Shown here piece by piece: positions 1-15,236 of a stretch of DNA of 64,000 nt; the first letter of the stretch is position 1; every line of letters begins with the position of its first letter. Where the stretch lies: positions 1 through 64,000 of the forward strand of contig JASAMV010005413.1 of the NCBI GenBank assembly GCA_030248065.1, given 5' to 3'. A program made the position numbers and the translations under genes. This stretch comes from Rhynchonema sp. JSB1_4. Taxonomy: Eukaryota > Nematoda > Chromadorea > Monhysterida > Xyalidae. Under the pieces are notes generated by a model. It worked only from the letters and a program-made list of their open reading frames with translations, was not told where the DNA came from and did not search any database.

Positions 1-1759
1 CAGTATTGCGAAAAAGGAGTCTAATAAAGTAAAATTGGCTCAGCATACTGATGACGGGCGTTCCAATTGCTCAATGGATCGTGTCTGGTGATGGATTGGT
101 CGTGTGATGGCACCTTCATCTATCAATCTACCGCGTGGACTGGTGCCGTCGGGGTCTAACTGAAGCAGCTAGCAAGAGGGACTACTTGGACCCTGGCTAG
201 TAACTATCCTGCTGGCAGGATGGTTGGCGGGACTGTCACTGAGTACGGTGCTTGGCAATGCAAGTGTCGGTTCACCCTCGGGTGGGGAGCCTTCGGGCGA
301 AAAGTGACAGGACGCTTGCGCTGGCGTTGGTATGCAGAAAAGTCTTACCTTCAAACTCCTATTCGTCACAACGCTCAGCTTGCTGAACACTCTGGTCGCG
401 GTCAGCTAGTTAGACCTCGGCATGAATAGCGAACGACAACTACTACGTCAATCAAATGCTCAATCTACTGCTCAATCGATCGCTGTATCGCTCACGAGGT
501 CGTTCGCTCAGGCTGGATGGGGGAGATGTGACCCTCGCGTGTGCATGGTGACACTGCTACTGGATCAAGTTGACTGTCACTCCTCCGCCTGCTGACTGAA
601 AATGTGATTTCTCTTGTATTGCGTTCAGATTATTCCGAGTCTGAGTTCGTTTCGTCGCTGGCAGTCAGAAGATATTTTATATTGTTTGTTTCGTTGCGTC
701 GTCGTGCCGTTTACTTTTATTTCTTTTGCATTTACCGTTTTAACCCCGGATAAAGTGTGCTGAGCTAAGCGCAAGAGGGGGTTCAGTTCGAACGAAGTGA
801 GAACTGCAGGAATTGCTGCAGCCAGCTGATTTGGCTGGCCTGTTTGTCTTATATTTTGTGTGTGCTATTATTTCAGGTCAAACCTTCTCCTTTTATAGCT
901 TTTAGACGAAGAAAGAAGACAGAAGAACGAAGAAAGAAGAAAGAAGACAAGAACTCGAAAGGAGCCAGAAAGTGCGGCCTTGAGGAGGCCGGCTGAAAGA
1001 GTCAGCAAAGCAGTCTTGAGAAGGCTGCGTGTTCCCGTCGGATTTGGTCAAGAATCCGACGGACGACTTGTGGACGATTGGAGAGAGTGTTTGTGAGTGT
1101 CAGTGGCTGCACTGGGAGTGTTGCCTGGCTGCGCTCGACGAGACTGAGTGCGGCGCGATCCTCGTGGGAGTGCTTTGGACGGGTGTGCTCCCACAAGATC
1201 ACAAACTCACGCGACCAAGGCAGGGCCGGTGACCGATCCGATCCGATCACAAGGCTTGGTATCGTTCTGCATTGTGAATATTCGTCGTTATAAACACTTT
1301 TTCGCGTCCATAAAAATGAATAAACTCGCTCTGCAATTTTTCTCCTCCTAATGTTTCAAGGGCTCGCACGCTGGCAACTGTTGCGTTGACATCAGTCGCA
1401 TCTTGATGAGCAGCTGCACAGGTCTGTTTGGTTTTCTATTGACTCCCGGTCATTATATTCTGTGCAAAATATTCAAATCTCTTATTCACCGTCTATTCGG
1501 CTTAATGAACCGAGACCCGCTACTCTTTCGGTCACTATAAAGAATATTAACTAGAGTCGAATTTAGGAGGTCGGCAGTGTTGGCTGAAATAAGACAAAAA
1601 TTGTTCACTCTACATAACTGTTGAGAACGCGAGATGGATCGGACTTGTAAAATATAGAACACCTGTGGCTCCCAGGGACTGTACATTGTACAGCAATTTG
1701 CTTTTTTGGTTGCCCGATTTGAAACCAGAGAGCAGGGACACGAAGTTCCATTCTTATAG
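1..1759. other. No supportable gene; purine-rich tract
   Basis: I see no coding exon that I can defend here. All open frames are short and overlap on both strands. A purine-rich tract of GAAGA-type repeats lies at about 905-965, after a T-rich stretch. The 5' exons of the CHK-like gene that ends at 2374 may lie here or left of the window. I did not find its HGD catalytic motif in this stretch. Confidence 0.4.
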
Positions 1760-2374
1760 TATTAATTCTGCTGCTGTACAAATTCAAGCAACAGCACCCT
1801 AACCAGCAGATCATTCCGAACTTTATAGCCGACCTGCGTCGCCGTGAGACTGCGTCAGTTCTGTCGCACTACTACCGTAGCCTGACCGAGCACTACGGTA
1901 GTGCGCTGCCGTTCACATTGAGCGACGTACAGCAATGTTACGACTTGGCCACACCGTTCTCAATCGTATTCCAAGTGAACTCAACGTGGCATCTGGTCCA
2001 GAGCTCAGTCGTTGGTCGGTGTATTAAAGGGTGTGTCAAACGTCACCTGAAATCTGGAGCAATAGTGGCAGATTGGGTGCCAACGCATCGTTCAAGCCAA
2101 TTCATATCGTGCCGTCTTTTGTCTGAGCCCAAGGTGGTATTTAATCAGAAACCCCTGCTCGGAGTGGTGGTTTCTATCAAAGGGGGTCTCTAAGAGGGGC
2201 CGTCCGTTACAAACCATGCATTATCAGGTATGGTTTCTCAACGCAATTGCAGAGGGGCGTAAGAGGCCAGAAAGAATCGCTGAGCTGCTACATCGCTGCA
2301 AGGCGAGCATTGAAGATGGCAAGCGCACAAAACCGATGTATGATCAAATGAAGAAACGGTTGGCAATAGGGTGA
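1760..2374 (+). CDS. CHK/DUF1679-like kinase, C-terminal exons
   Basis: Two exons join in phase: 1760-1974 (after a TATAG acceptor; donor CAA|GTGAAC) and 2228-2374 (acceptor TTATCAG; stop TGA 2372-2374). The product end has the order expected of the C-terminal lobe of CHK/EcKinase-like (DUF1679) proteins: a hydrophobic segment, a charged RRRE stretch, a YYRSL segment, LPFTLSDVQQCYDLATPF, then a helical tail with ERIAELLHRCKASIEDG. The family is related to choline and aminoglycoside kinases. The catalytic part is not in view, so this is either the 3' end of a gene with far upstream exons or a truncated copy. AATAAA occurs at 2621-2626. Family assignment is inference from pattern only; the splice join is what I see. 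A plain open frame that reads through the intron ends at 2193 and is less likely. Confidence 0.42.
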
Positions 2375-2620
2375 TCAGCTTATTCGTCTATTTTTTAATA
2401 CTGTGGGTTGCTTTTATTTTTTTGTTCAGCCAAGGTTGGTAACGCGCGTAATAACGACGGGACGTTCGATCTGCGAAATCTTTAAGCTTCGGTCTGTATG
2501 TTTAGCTATGCGATCAGCTTGACTATGAGAAACTTGGATTTAGTTCATTTTACGTGCCAGTGTTACATACGTATCTACATACGGTCGTCTGTTCATTGCT
2601 TCGCGAAGACTGAAAACTGA

Positions 2621-2626
2621 AATAAA
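2621..2626 (+). promoter_or_regulatory. Possible polyadenylation signal
   Basis: AATAAA lies 247 nt after the stop codon of the CHK-like gene, on the same strand. Confidence 0.3.
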
Positions 2627-2898
2627 AAAGGATTGAAGAACTCTACAGTATTGTCAGAGTATACCTGTAGTAGTGTCAGTTCATAAATTAGTAACGTGCA
2701 ACTTTTCCACTTCATTACGCCTCAAAACCGAAGCCACAGTCACAGAAATTATTCTTGAATGCGCGCATGCGCACCAATCGTTAGGTTATGTCATTTGTGA
2801 CGTGTCGTGCGTGACGACAGTGCCAGTGGCGGCTAGCAGAATCTACATCCAACCTGTAACGCGAACACAAGAACAAAAACACATGCTTCCATTACCGG

Positions 2899-3498
2899 TT
2901 GAGAATTATGTTTTTTAACATGATGACCGCATCAGATGAATTCAACAACAGTTCAAGTTGGCGCGGGACTGAAATTCGGACCAGGAACCTACTGATTGAA
3001 GTCCTCGAAGGCACCACCGAAACATGCTGCTCGACTGCCGAAATGCGGATAAACATGGGAACGTTTTTGCTTCCGGAGTCCAAAATTCGTCGTCTCAAAC
3101 GCGGTGAGAAATCAAACGCTGCCGTCTATATGCTCTGCGCACATTCATATGATTCCGACGAGTACCATTTCCATCAAATAACCGAAAAGAACAACCGGCC
3201 AGATTGGCAGTCGTCGCGAGGTGTCCCATTCCTGCGACTTCCGTCGTGGCGACGCCCATTTGTAGTTATCGACGAAATCGAACTTAAACTATACTTGCTT
3301 CAACCCGACCACCGATCATCCTACGTTCCGCCCAGAATCAGCGTTGTTCCTTTGAGAAATGAAGTAGCATCAGAGATGGAAGAACGACTACACTTAAGGT
3401 CAACTGGCAGCTTTGGGATGAACAAGAGTCGCTACGAGGTGCCTGGCCCTTTACGGGCGTCGTTTCCTGGCCCGAACCGCTGCGAATTAGAGCGGTGA
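2899..3498 (+). CDS. Unrecognised 199-codon open frame
   Basis: A continuous open frame of about 200 codons, long for chance in this base composition. I recognise no domain, signal peptide or membrane segment. It includes a mixed acidic/basic middle and an Arg/Pro-rich end. It could be one exon of a gene, an old transposon protein, or chance. No splice partner was found. Downstream at 3780-3860 there is a C/G-rich MITE-like stretch. Confidence 0.22.
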   Translation: MRIMFFNMMTASDEFNNSSSWRGTEIRTRNLLIEVLEGTTETCCSTAEMRINMGTFLLPESKIRRLKRGEKSNAAVYMLCAHSYDSDEYHFHQITEKNNRPDWQSSRGVPFLRLPSWRRPFVVIDEIELKLYLLQPDHRSSYVPPRISVVPLRNEVASEMEERLHLRSTGSFGMNKSRYEVPGPLRASFPGPNRCELER

Positions 3499-4270
3499 TT
3501 ATTTGCGGAAGGACTGGTAGGTATGACCTGTTGCATGAAGAGTTTGGGTAAGTTACCAGGTATTAGTCTTTCATTTTATTCTCGGTCCAAGCAAAGTATA
3601 CAGCAAATGTTTCATCGCAACAGCAGCCATCAAGTAACAGACATGTTTCGAGCCACGTTGTCGATCTCTTGGTTATGATCCACGGCGATGACTGCTGTCT
3701 TCAAGGCGTTGAAACATTTTCTGTATACCGCCTCTGGACTATTATAAAACGGAAAGACTATACTAGTTATGCCATGTAAGCCCCCCCCCGAATAAGCCGG
3801 GGGGTTTGACCGGAAATTATTCGAATGATGTGGTCTCCTGGGGGCTATTTCGGGAAAGGCGTTTTTCCCGCCTATTGGTAGGTATCTAGTCTTGGACAAA
3901 ATATTCATTCCACGTCAATATTCCGAAATAGCCAGCAGTTAGGGGGAATTTATTTGGAAAATGGCCGATTGGGTCTTTGGGGAAAATTTAAATCCGAAAT
4001 CCGTAAATCCTTAAATCCGAAGCGAAGCCCAAATTAGCCACCAGGGACCAATTTGGCATTCTTCGCCGCGCAGGTGAATTCCTGATCATGGGCGAGAATG
4101 ATGACATGACGAAATCTGAGATTCGATTGGTGACGCCCGACAGAACGGGCTCCAGTCGCGGGGCCTCCAGCCAGATGTTAACAGATGAGGACCGAGCGAA
4201 ATGGCCCGGGGACGAGTGGTGTTTTGTGGAGCACTTTACGCGTACGAAACTTCGTCTCTATTCCGCGACA
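3499..4270. other. Intergenic, repeat-like
   Basis: No gene seen. It contains a C8/G6 inverted stretch at 3781-3806 and small A-rich repeats (aaatcc words near 3990-4020). Confidence 0.3.
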
Positions 4271-4277
4271 TTTAAGG

Positions 4278-4412
4278 CCCGGAAGTTCAGGCCCGACTTT
4301 TCCACGCCCAGTTTCGCAGGCCCGGCCGATTCAGGCCCGGCATATTTGACTCATTTATAGGCTTTGGCTTAGGCTCCAGCCGGGCCTGAATGGCCGGGCC
4401 TGAATCTGTGCA
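4278..4412. repeat. AGGCCCGG-rich dispersed repeat, copy 1
   Basis: This block is dense in CAGGCCCGG/GGGCCTGAA words and ends with the reverse complement of its start. A second copy lies at 29068-29185, in the same order and including the 'atatttga' and 'cccatttatagg'-like middle. A short piece is at 42238-42262. It is probably a small inverted-repeat element. Confidence 0.6.
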
Positions 4413-4443
4413 TGTGTAAGATTTTATCCAAACTTTCTCCCTG

Positions 4444-5208
4444 ATGGTGCAAAGCGTCTCGTTGCAGATCGCTAAAGTGTCAATTCACATTTTTCAAAAA
4501 TATTTTTGTAGAAAGTTGCTTGAACACGGTGAGCGGGATATACGTATCGTGCAAACCGTTTTGGAAAAAAATAAACTGACCCCAGTGATCTGCGCAGCGA
4601 GACGTGTGCCTCACCATTCAGGAAAAATTTCGGATGAATTCTTATACAGTGTGGTCATCGTGCGACCAACACCCTTTATTTTTTCAGCATGTTGGTGGCA
4701 ACAAGAAAGCCGGCTGTTGGTGCAAATGCAGCACCGATACGCCAGCGATCAGCAAGCGATTGGCATTCTCTCATTCGAATACAACAAAATCCGTGGAGAA
4801 AATGTGCAAATAAAGCTGACACGAGTCAGGCTCATACGTGTGCAATGGCCGATCGATTTCTACGAACCAATAATGCTCGGCCGATATCGGCGCCATTTGG
4901 TCTTTCGCAGCGGAAGTGGCGCCGAAATTCTGAAGCTCAATAGCGTGCTTCATAAAGACGCCAAGAATTTGCCGAAAATCGTTAAATCTGACCGAATGAG
5001 CCAACTGGATGTCAGCGTCAGAACCAATGTTTGTGCATTCTTGGCGCAGACTGTAGCGTTTGACGACGCTCTTGATCACGCCGGTACTTGCTTGGAACAG
5101 TATGGCGAAGTCTGTCGATTGATAAATGGCAGTTTATATGTTTTGGTCGACCATTGCGGCCTGAGCAGTGATCATTTGGACCACGGATGGGTTCGCGTGA
5201 AGCTGTGA
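4444..5208 (+). CDS. Unrecognised 254-codon open frame, partly repeat-derived
   Basis: An unbroken frame of 254 codons. Its first third (to about 4680) overlaps an end of the TTGGTCGCAC-type MITE (inverted end near 4640-4675, similar to 62170-62243), so that part is not an ancestral protein. The remainder matches no family that I recognise, and the antisense strand is also open over 4771-5079. I treat this as doubtful. Confidence 0.15.
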   Translation: MVQSVSLQIAKVSIHIFQKYFCRKLLEHGERDIRIVQTVLEKNKLTPVICAARRVPHHSGKISDEFLYSVVIVRPTPFIFSACWWQQESRLLVQMQHRYASDQQAIGILSFEYNKIRGENVQIKLTRVRLIRVQWPIDFYEPIMLGRYRRHLVFRSGSGAEILKLNSVLHKDAKNLPKIVKSDRMSQLDVSVRTNVCAFLAQTVAFDDALDHAGTCLEQYGEVCRLINGSLYVLVDHCGLSSDHLDHGWVRVKL

Positions 5209-5724
5209 TGTCAAGTTGTACCTAGTTAAAATCTCAAAATGTGACGGAAAGACTGCAACGGTTTTCAGGTTGCCTGGCAAGCTCAGAGTCGACACGCGTT
5301 TAATAGCGCTGTTAGACCCGAGGTTTAGAACAAAATAAAATAAATTCATATCTAGAACCCTACTCTTTCCGTTGACTACCCTGATTCGGCAAGGCGGACC
5401 CAAAGACCTTTTAAATTTTTGAGAATCAGGGGGACATTGATATACGCGTGTATTGTAATATTTGTGCAAGTTTATTAAAATTGTTGTCGTATATCTTGCT
5501 TGTTGCCCTTATTCTGTGGATGTTTGAGCAAAAGTTACCGTTTAGAAACAAGAGCAAGAAACGAGTCCAAGTAGGTAAAGTACCGCCCATACCGCATCAC
5601 CCTGACTATGAACCATTTGGAAATAAACGGGTTACTGTAGAACGTTTTTTCATGGTTTGCGTGCGAAATCACGATTTTTATGGTGGAACGTTTAAAGGCA
5701 GACCAGCCATGCTTTACAGACCTA

Positions 5725-5885
5725 TAACGGCAAACTACACCAACACGAACAGAAAGAGAAAATCGTCAGGCTCCATTTTGCATTCTTCAATTGTAGCATT
5801 TTCCCAAATCAGCAGCCACGTCAGAATGTTTCACTATTCTGCCAGCTGCGAAATCGAGCCCATGTTGGTGTAGTTTGCCTTTACA
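5725..5885. repeat. GGCAAACTACACCAACACG MITE, copy 1
   Basis: The terminal inverted repeat starts GGCAAACTACACCAACACG. The core has 'cagcagccacgtcagaatg' and 'ttctgccagctgcgaaatcg'. Other copies are at about 21836-22030, 41528-41735, 45912-46111 and 52083-52470. No open frame is shared between copies, so it is non-autonomous. Confidence 0.75.
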
Positions 5886-6198
5886 TCGAAATATGCGTGT
5901 TCCAGCAGCTACATACATGCATTTTCATATACGGAACAGCTTTAAAATGAGACCTTTGAACATTTTGATTTCAACCTTTAAATACCCAGATTTGGGTAAC
6001 ATTTTCAATTATGCGTTGTTCCCGCGCCAACGCGAAAAAAGTACGCCGCAACAAGAAAAACAGTAAACCGTATGTGAACGCACCTACGGTGTAAGAAGTA
6101 TAAACAGACCTTAAAACCCTTTGCCCTATTCATTCATTTGCGGCAGTTTGTTCATACTTTGTTGCTGAAAATATATAATCCATATGATAAGTATACTG

Positions 6199-6205
6199 TA
6201 TAAAA
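6199..6205 (+). promoter_or_regulatory. Possible TATA box of kinase gene
   Basis: TATAAAA lies 36 nt upstream of the ATG chosen for the kinase gene. A TATA box this close would leave only a very short 5' leader, so it may be fortuitous. Confidence 0.3.
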
Positions 6206-6240
6206 AGTACAAGTATGACTCTTGAACCAGGGTCGCCATT

Positions 6241-10174
<3,934 letters not shown>

Positions 10175-10318
10175 ACAAGTGAATACTGTGATTTGAGACC
10201 TCATCATTCAGTGATGGTTCATGGCATGAATGTGATATGTATGCAATTGAAGGGATGATAATTATCCATATCAGAGAAGTCCATGAAAACATCTTGACTT
10301 ACGTTCTTTCCTCTAATA

Positions 10319-11600
10319 TTGGTCGCACAATGACTTTATGGGAATTGGTCAAGTTTTTTCCTGAATCGTAAAGCGGGAAAGTGACGGGGCAATGACGGTG
10401 CGTTGCGTGATCGCACACAAGGCATGTTGTAAAGAGAACGTTTCAGACTTGCGGCAACGTGGTTGATCTGCTAGATTATTTTTAGCTGAGAATGTTTTTT
10501 GAGAATCACAATAGCACAGTTGTTAAAGTGCAAGGGACATAATTCATATTTGCAAAATGGGACCATTTTTTATTGCTGGAAGTGAAAGCCGCGATCAAGG
10601 TGACCATCCTTCAAAAAGAAGTACCGTCTAAAAGTGTCAAATGAACTGTCAAAAAGTGTGCCAAAGGTGCACCTCTGGGAGTATAAGCACCAACTGATCT
10701 AGCCGCCCCCCGGACATGATTTTCAGGCATCGTACGGAAGCAGCACATCACCGAACGAACGAAGTTGGAAAATCGATGTTGCACGATATGATCGTCACAC
10801 CGACGGAGTGAGTTGAAAAATCATAAGTCCTTCAAAAAGGCTCATTTCGCGATTCTGAAACTGGTTCTGGAACCGGTCAAATTTGCCGTATTGGTTTATG
10901 TTTCATTGAAGTGCATCAGCATCGGTGTCCACTCGTAGAGGTCGATACCTTTGGTGGACCACCTTCTGTTGCGTCCCCAATGTGCATAGTCTTATATATG
11001 TAATCACCGAAACATTTTCATTTGACTTCCGATCAAGTGACACTTGTTGGCACGTCGAACTGAAAATGTTTCGGTGATTGCATATATAAGACTATGTACA
11101 TTGTAGACGCAATAAAAGGTGGTCCACCAAAGGTATCGACCTGCGAGTGGACACCGATGCTGGTGCACTTTAATGAAACATAAACCAATACGGCAAATTT
11201 GACCGGTTCCAGAACCAGTTTCAGAATCGCGAAATGAGCCTTTTTGAAGGACTTATGATTGTTCAACTCACTCCGTCGGTGTGACGATCATATCGTGCAA
11301 CATCGATTTTCCAACTTCGTTCGTTCGGTGATGTGCTGCTTCCGTACGATGCCTGAAAATCATGTCCGGGGGGCGGCTAGATCAGTTGGTGCTTATACTC
11401 CCAGAGGTGCACCCTTGGCACGCTTTTTGACAGTTCATTTGACACTTTTCGACGGTACTTCTTTTTGAAGGATGGTCACCTTGATTGCGGCTTTCAGTTC
11501 CAGCAACAAAAAATGGTCCCATTTTCCAAATATGAATTATGTCCCTTGGACTTAAAATCAGTATTGATTTGATGAATTCTTATGGTCATTGTGCGACCAA
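10319..11600. mobile_element. TTGGTCGCAC MITE copy A, split by a foldback
   Basis: The ends are TTGGTCGCACAATGAC and its complement, flanked by TA on both sides (likely TA target duplication, as in Tc1/mariner-type elements). Without the insertion at about 10530-11552 it would be close to the 270-bp length of copies C and D. No transposase frame is present. Confidence 0.85.
10530..11552. mobile_element. TTAA-flanked foldback, arms about 490 bp
   Basis: Two nearly identical inverted arms (about 10530-11017 and 11061-11552) are separated by a short loop. The ends read AGTGCAAGGGACAT and ATGTCCCTTGGAC, each next to TTAA. TTAA duplications are the mark of piggyBac-type transposition. Open frames inside the arms exist in mirror pairs and are not genes. 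Confidence 0.85.
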
Positions 11601-11602
11601 TA

Positions 11603-12725
11603 GAAGCAATTCTATACAAACATGCAGAGCTGATAATTTCGTTTAAACATCTTGACTTTGCCGTATTTAGAAGCCCTGGGCTTCTATTTTTTCTGCCACC
11701 CTCTGACCCCGGGAGTTCTGGGGCATTACGCCCCTACCCACAACTACATCACTAAATTGAAGGCAGGGTTGATAATTTTATACACAGATACAGTTGATCT
11801 CATGAAAACATTTCAACACACAGAATAATCAAAAGAATCTGCCGAATCACAGTTTGGGGACGAAAAACAACATAAACTGATGCACACAGCACAAATTTTG
11901 ACAAAAAAATACATGATGTGTAGTGAAGATTTGTAAATTTCTGACAACAAAAGAACATATCGCAAATGAAGGAACGGAATCTCAGAACACGGTTGATATT
12001 TGTTGCGTTTGTGATCTGAAAACATCAGTATGGCATCAGCACCGTTTATTGGAACGAATACTTGGCATATTTCGTGCGGGACAGGAATTGGATTGGATTA
12101 TGGGTCAAGTGACAAGTAAAAACCTAGAAAAAAGTAAAGAATCGTAGTCTTCTCTACAGCATGTCGAGTTTTGGTACCGAGAAACTCCTATCAAATCTTT
12201 TCTCACAAAGACTGTCGCTAACAAAACCATTCTTTCTTGATTTCAATAAAATGTCTCTGTTTCTGCAAACTCAAAGACTTTGGAGTCATAATCCGACCTC
12301 CTTCATACCAGGTGAGATGGTGGGGTAAAAGATTCAATATAAAATGCGATCACACTCAACAATAGGTATTTTTTGCATTAATTGTGGGGTTTTCGTTGAC
12401 AGATGTGCAAGATATTTACAGATTATACAACAAGCTTAAAATCTTTCAACATGATCAACATTTACAAGCAAATTGGTCTTCTTGGTCAATAACATCTGTC
12501 AACCAGGTCACAATCAGGCACCGCATCATATGCATAAACGTGTCAAGCGCACAACTGCGCTTCAAACACAATGCGTCCATCAAACAAGGGTCTATCGATC
12601 CCACTAAATAGCTGCCGGTGATGGTTGACGCAGTACAAGCGACCGTCTGCGCCAAACGCGTAGCTTTCCGTTCTGCAACAGCAGGCCCAGATTATTGAAA
12701 CCATGTCATCAGAATAAGTAGGTTA
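11603..12725. other. No supportable gene
   Basis: Short open frames only. A frame at 11923-12147 (+) is mirrored by an open frame on the other strand and shows no family. No repeat boundaries were recognised. Confidence 0.3.
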
Positions 12726-12730
12726 TATGT

Positions 12731-12908
12731 ATACTCTGACAATAGCTTTGGGAGAAACTTTTCAAACGCGATGCCTGATCCGTAAAGCACATGATGCGTG
12801 CACTGGCTATAGCGGTCACGTGACTTCCGTAGCCAGTGCACGCATGATGAGCTTGACGGATCAGGCAACGCGGTTGAAGAGTTTCTCCCAAAAGAATTGC
12901 CAGAGTAT
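12731..12908. mobile_element. Short foldback MITE (ATACTCTG ends), copy 1
   Basis: A near-perfect inverted repeat with ends ATACTCTG/CAGAGTAT and arms containing TTTGGGAGAAACTTTTCAA and CACATGATGCGTGCACTGGC. It is closely matched by 50503-50680. Confidence 0.85.
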
Positions 12909-13081
12909 AGTTTAACCATAACCCCTCTCCCGTTAGGTCTTTTAGGTTTCGAATGAATCCAATGACCATGGGTGGGAGACCACGAGCTGAAAGTTTCGAA
13001 CTGAAGAGTTCCACTACTCTCAGAACACACATGTACAAACGGCTAGCTTTCCATTTATAAATCCAACAAGACGAAAATATT

Positions 13082-14041
13082 CCCTAAGAGCATAAAAAGA
13101 TATGCAACCTGATGAAATTACGTACATAAAAGTTCGATACCAGAAAAGTTTGGGTCTCGAATTCCGCACTGCAGTCGAAAAGCGTCGTTATTCAGCATAT
13201 TGGAAACACGGCAGCCGGAGAGGGAGAAGGCGGCTGCAGGAGAGCCTTGGCTTCGTTATTTGAACGTTGGCTTCATTATTTGAGCCTTGGCTTCGTTATT
13301 TGAACGTTGGCTTCATTATTTGAGCCTTGGCTTCGTTTATTGAACGTTGGCTTCATTATTTGAGCCTTGGCTTCGTTATTTGAACGTTGGCTTCATTATT
13401 TGAGCCTTGGCTTCGTTATTTGAACGTTGGCTTCATTATTTGGGCCTTGGCTTCGTTATTTGAACGTTGGCTTCATTATTTGAGCCTTGGCTTCGTTTTT
13501 TAGTCAGCCACTGATCAAATAACGAAGCCAAGGCTCAAATAATGAAGCCAACGTTCAAATAACGAAGCCAAGGCCCAAATAATGAAGCCAACGTTCAAAT
13601 AACGAAGCCAAGGCTCAAATAATGAAGCCAACGTTCAAATAACGAAGCCAAGGCTCAGGTAACGTAGCCCCGTCACTCAGGTAACGAACCATCACTCGAA
13701 TAACGAAGCCAGCACTGAAATAAGGAAGACTAGAGGCTCAAATAGCGAAGCCAAGTTTTACCTAATGAAGCAAAGGCTCAAATAACAAAGCCAAGGCTCA
13801 GATAACGAAGCCAAGACTAAATAACGAAGCCAAGTTTCAAATAACGAAGCCAAGGCTCTCCTGCAGCCGCATTCTCCCTCTCCGGCAGCCGCGTTCTCCC
13901 TCTCCGGCTGCCGTGTTTCCAATATGCTGAATCACGACGCTTTTCGACTGCAGTGCGGAATTCGAGACCCAAACTTTTCTGGTATCGAACTTTCATGTAC
14001 GTACTTTCATCAGGTTGCAAATCTTTTTTAGGCCCTTAGGG
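13082..14041. mobile_element. Foldback with internal minisatellite
   Basis: The ends CCCTAAG.../...CTTAGGG are inverted. The outer arms (to about 13240 and from about 13858) include CAGTCGAAAAGCGTCG and its complement. The inside is an array of a 20-bp word (GAGCCTTGGCTTCGTTATTT alternating with GAACGTTGGCTTCATTATTT) that runs one way from about 13242 to 13497 and the opposite way from about 13517 to 13860, degenerating toward the right end. Confidence 0.88.
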
Positions 14042-14289
14042 CGTATTTACGTCTTGTATCGACATTTTTTTATCGTGAAACGCTGCACTTCGGGACGACG
14101 GTCCAACAGTCTAAGCAAAACACGGAACGGCTCTATACCTAGAATTCATTAAAAATAAATGAAAAGGCAAAACATTTCTGAACGCACACGAGTGCTTGAA
14201 CCGTGACCTTTTGGAATAGTTTTGAAGCAGAAACCCACATATCAGCCGTGATTATGGCTTTAGAAGCATTGTTTATGTAGAAAAGTCAA

Positions 14290-14545
14290 GTCGTGGTCTG
14301 GAACCGGTCTCGAAATTACGAACTCGCGATGGCACCTTCGTGTTTCTCGAATTCGAAAACCCCATAAACGACTTTAACAGTTCTGGTAACATGACTTTTC
14401 GACGAAGTTTCCCTTCGGGAAGCACTCTTTTCAAACAAAAAGTCGTGGTCATGGTCTGGAACGGTCTCAGGCGTGAAGTTACGAAGTCGGCAAAAGCACC
14501 GTCGTATTTCTGTTGTGCGAAAACCCCTTTTGAGATATTAACATT
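14290..14545. repeat. Imperfect direct repeat of about 100 bp
   Basis: The segments 14287-14385 and 14440-14545 share 'gtcgtggtctggaac', 'gcgaaaacccc' and 'tttaac/attaac' in order. The open frames on both strands here are of doubtful value. Confidence 0.45.
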
Positions 14546-14762
14546 TGCTGTATCAAGCAACGCCTGGGCCCTGACTACTCTTTTGGAGGAAAAAAGGAGA
14601 AGAATGTTTTTTCCAAAAATGAGAACTGTATCTTGCCCGCAACCGGGCGCGAAGGCACGCAGCGGGATGAAATTTTGCAGGGAATGATGCATATGTCGCT
14701 TAGCACTACCACTGCCAGCTCCGATATTTTTAAACGCCGAACAAAGTTGACTCTCCCCTCAC

Positions 14763-14896
14763 CTGAGTTTGATGGCACATGTTTGACATTTGAAACATTG
14801 CGTATGGCACACCCGTGCCCCGCACTCCTGCCTCTCAGCGAAGTATACGCTTTGTGAGCACACGAAACAACGCTCGGTTACACCACCGATATGACG
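14763..14896 (-). CDS. Lone exon for the first half of a LIM domain
   Basis: On the minus strand an acceptor ATTTCAG precedes, and a strong donor CAG|GTGAGG follows, a 134-nt exon. It encodes CFVC-x17-H-x2-C-x2-C-x2-C, the full first zinc finger and the first pair of the second finger of a LIM domain (CFVCSQSVYFAERQE... HTQCFKCQTC). The residue before the His is Cys (VCHTQC) where nearly all LIM domains have Trp. I did not find the exon for the remaining zinc ligands downstream, nor upstream exons. It lies 3.4 kb beyond the stop of the large LIM gene on the same strand. It could belong to a separate LIM gene, be an alternative 3' exon, or be a relic. The zinc spacing is exact, so the domain call is firm; its status as a live gene is not. 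Confidence 0.6.
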
Positions 14897-15065
14897 CTGA
14901 AATATGAGGAAACGGGTCATGCACCATAATGTACATAAAGCTGGTGAACCATCAATCAAGCATTTTATGTTATTGATGCAACTTCAGCGCACTGCAATGT
15001 ATGTATGCGCGCATTCAACAAGCACCCGACAGCCAAACGCAAGCTGTTAATTCGCAAATTGACTC

Positions 15066-15236
15066 TTTAGGGCGAACTTAGGTTCAATCCGGAAACCGGA
15101 ATCCGAAAATATTTCCGGAAAACGCATGTCAATTTTTTTCCGTTTTCCGGAAATATTTCCGGAGTCTGGAAATGTTTCGTATTTTGCATGCAAATTATTT
15201 CCGCTTTCCGGATTTAACCCAAGTTCGCCCTAAGAC
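15066..15236. mobile_element. TTAGGGCGAACTTAGG MITE, copy 1
   Basis: The ends are TTAGGGCGAACTTAGGTT and AACCCAAGTTCGCCCTAA. The core is rich in TTTCCGG/CCGGAAA. Copies are at 20502-20676, 34015-34125 (diverged) and from 63969 to the window end. Confidence 0.85.

Noticed and set aside
11033..11468. Open frames inside the large foldback at 10.5-11.5 kb
   Set aside because: Each frame has a mirror copy in the other arm and no family resemblance.
13240..13860. Regular short repeats suggesting a CRISPR array
   Set aside because: The units are directly adjacent with no unique spacers, run in opposite directions and lie in animal DNA. It is a foldback minisatellite.
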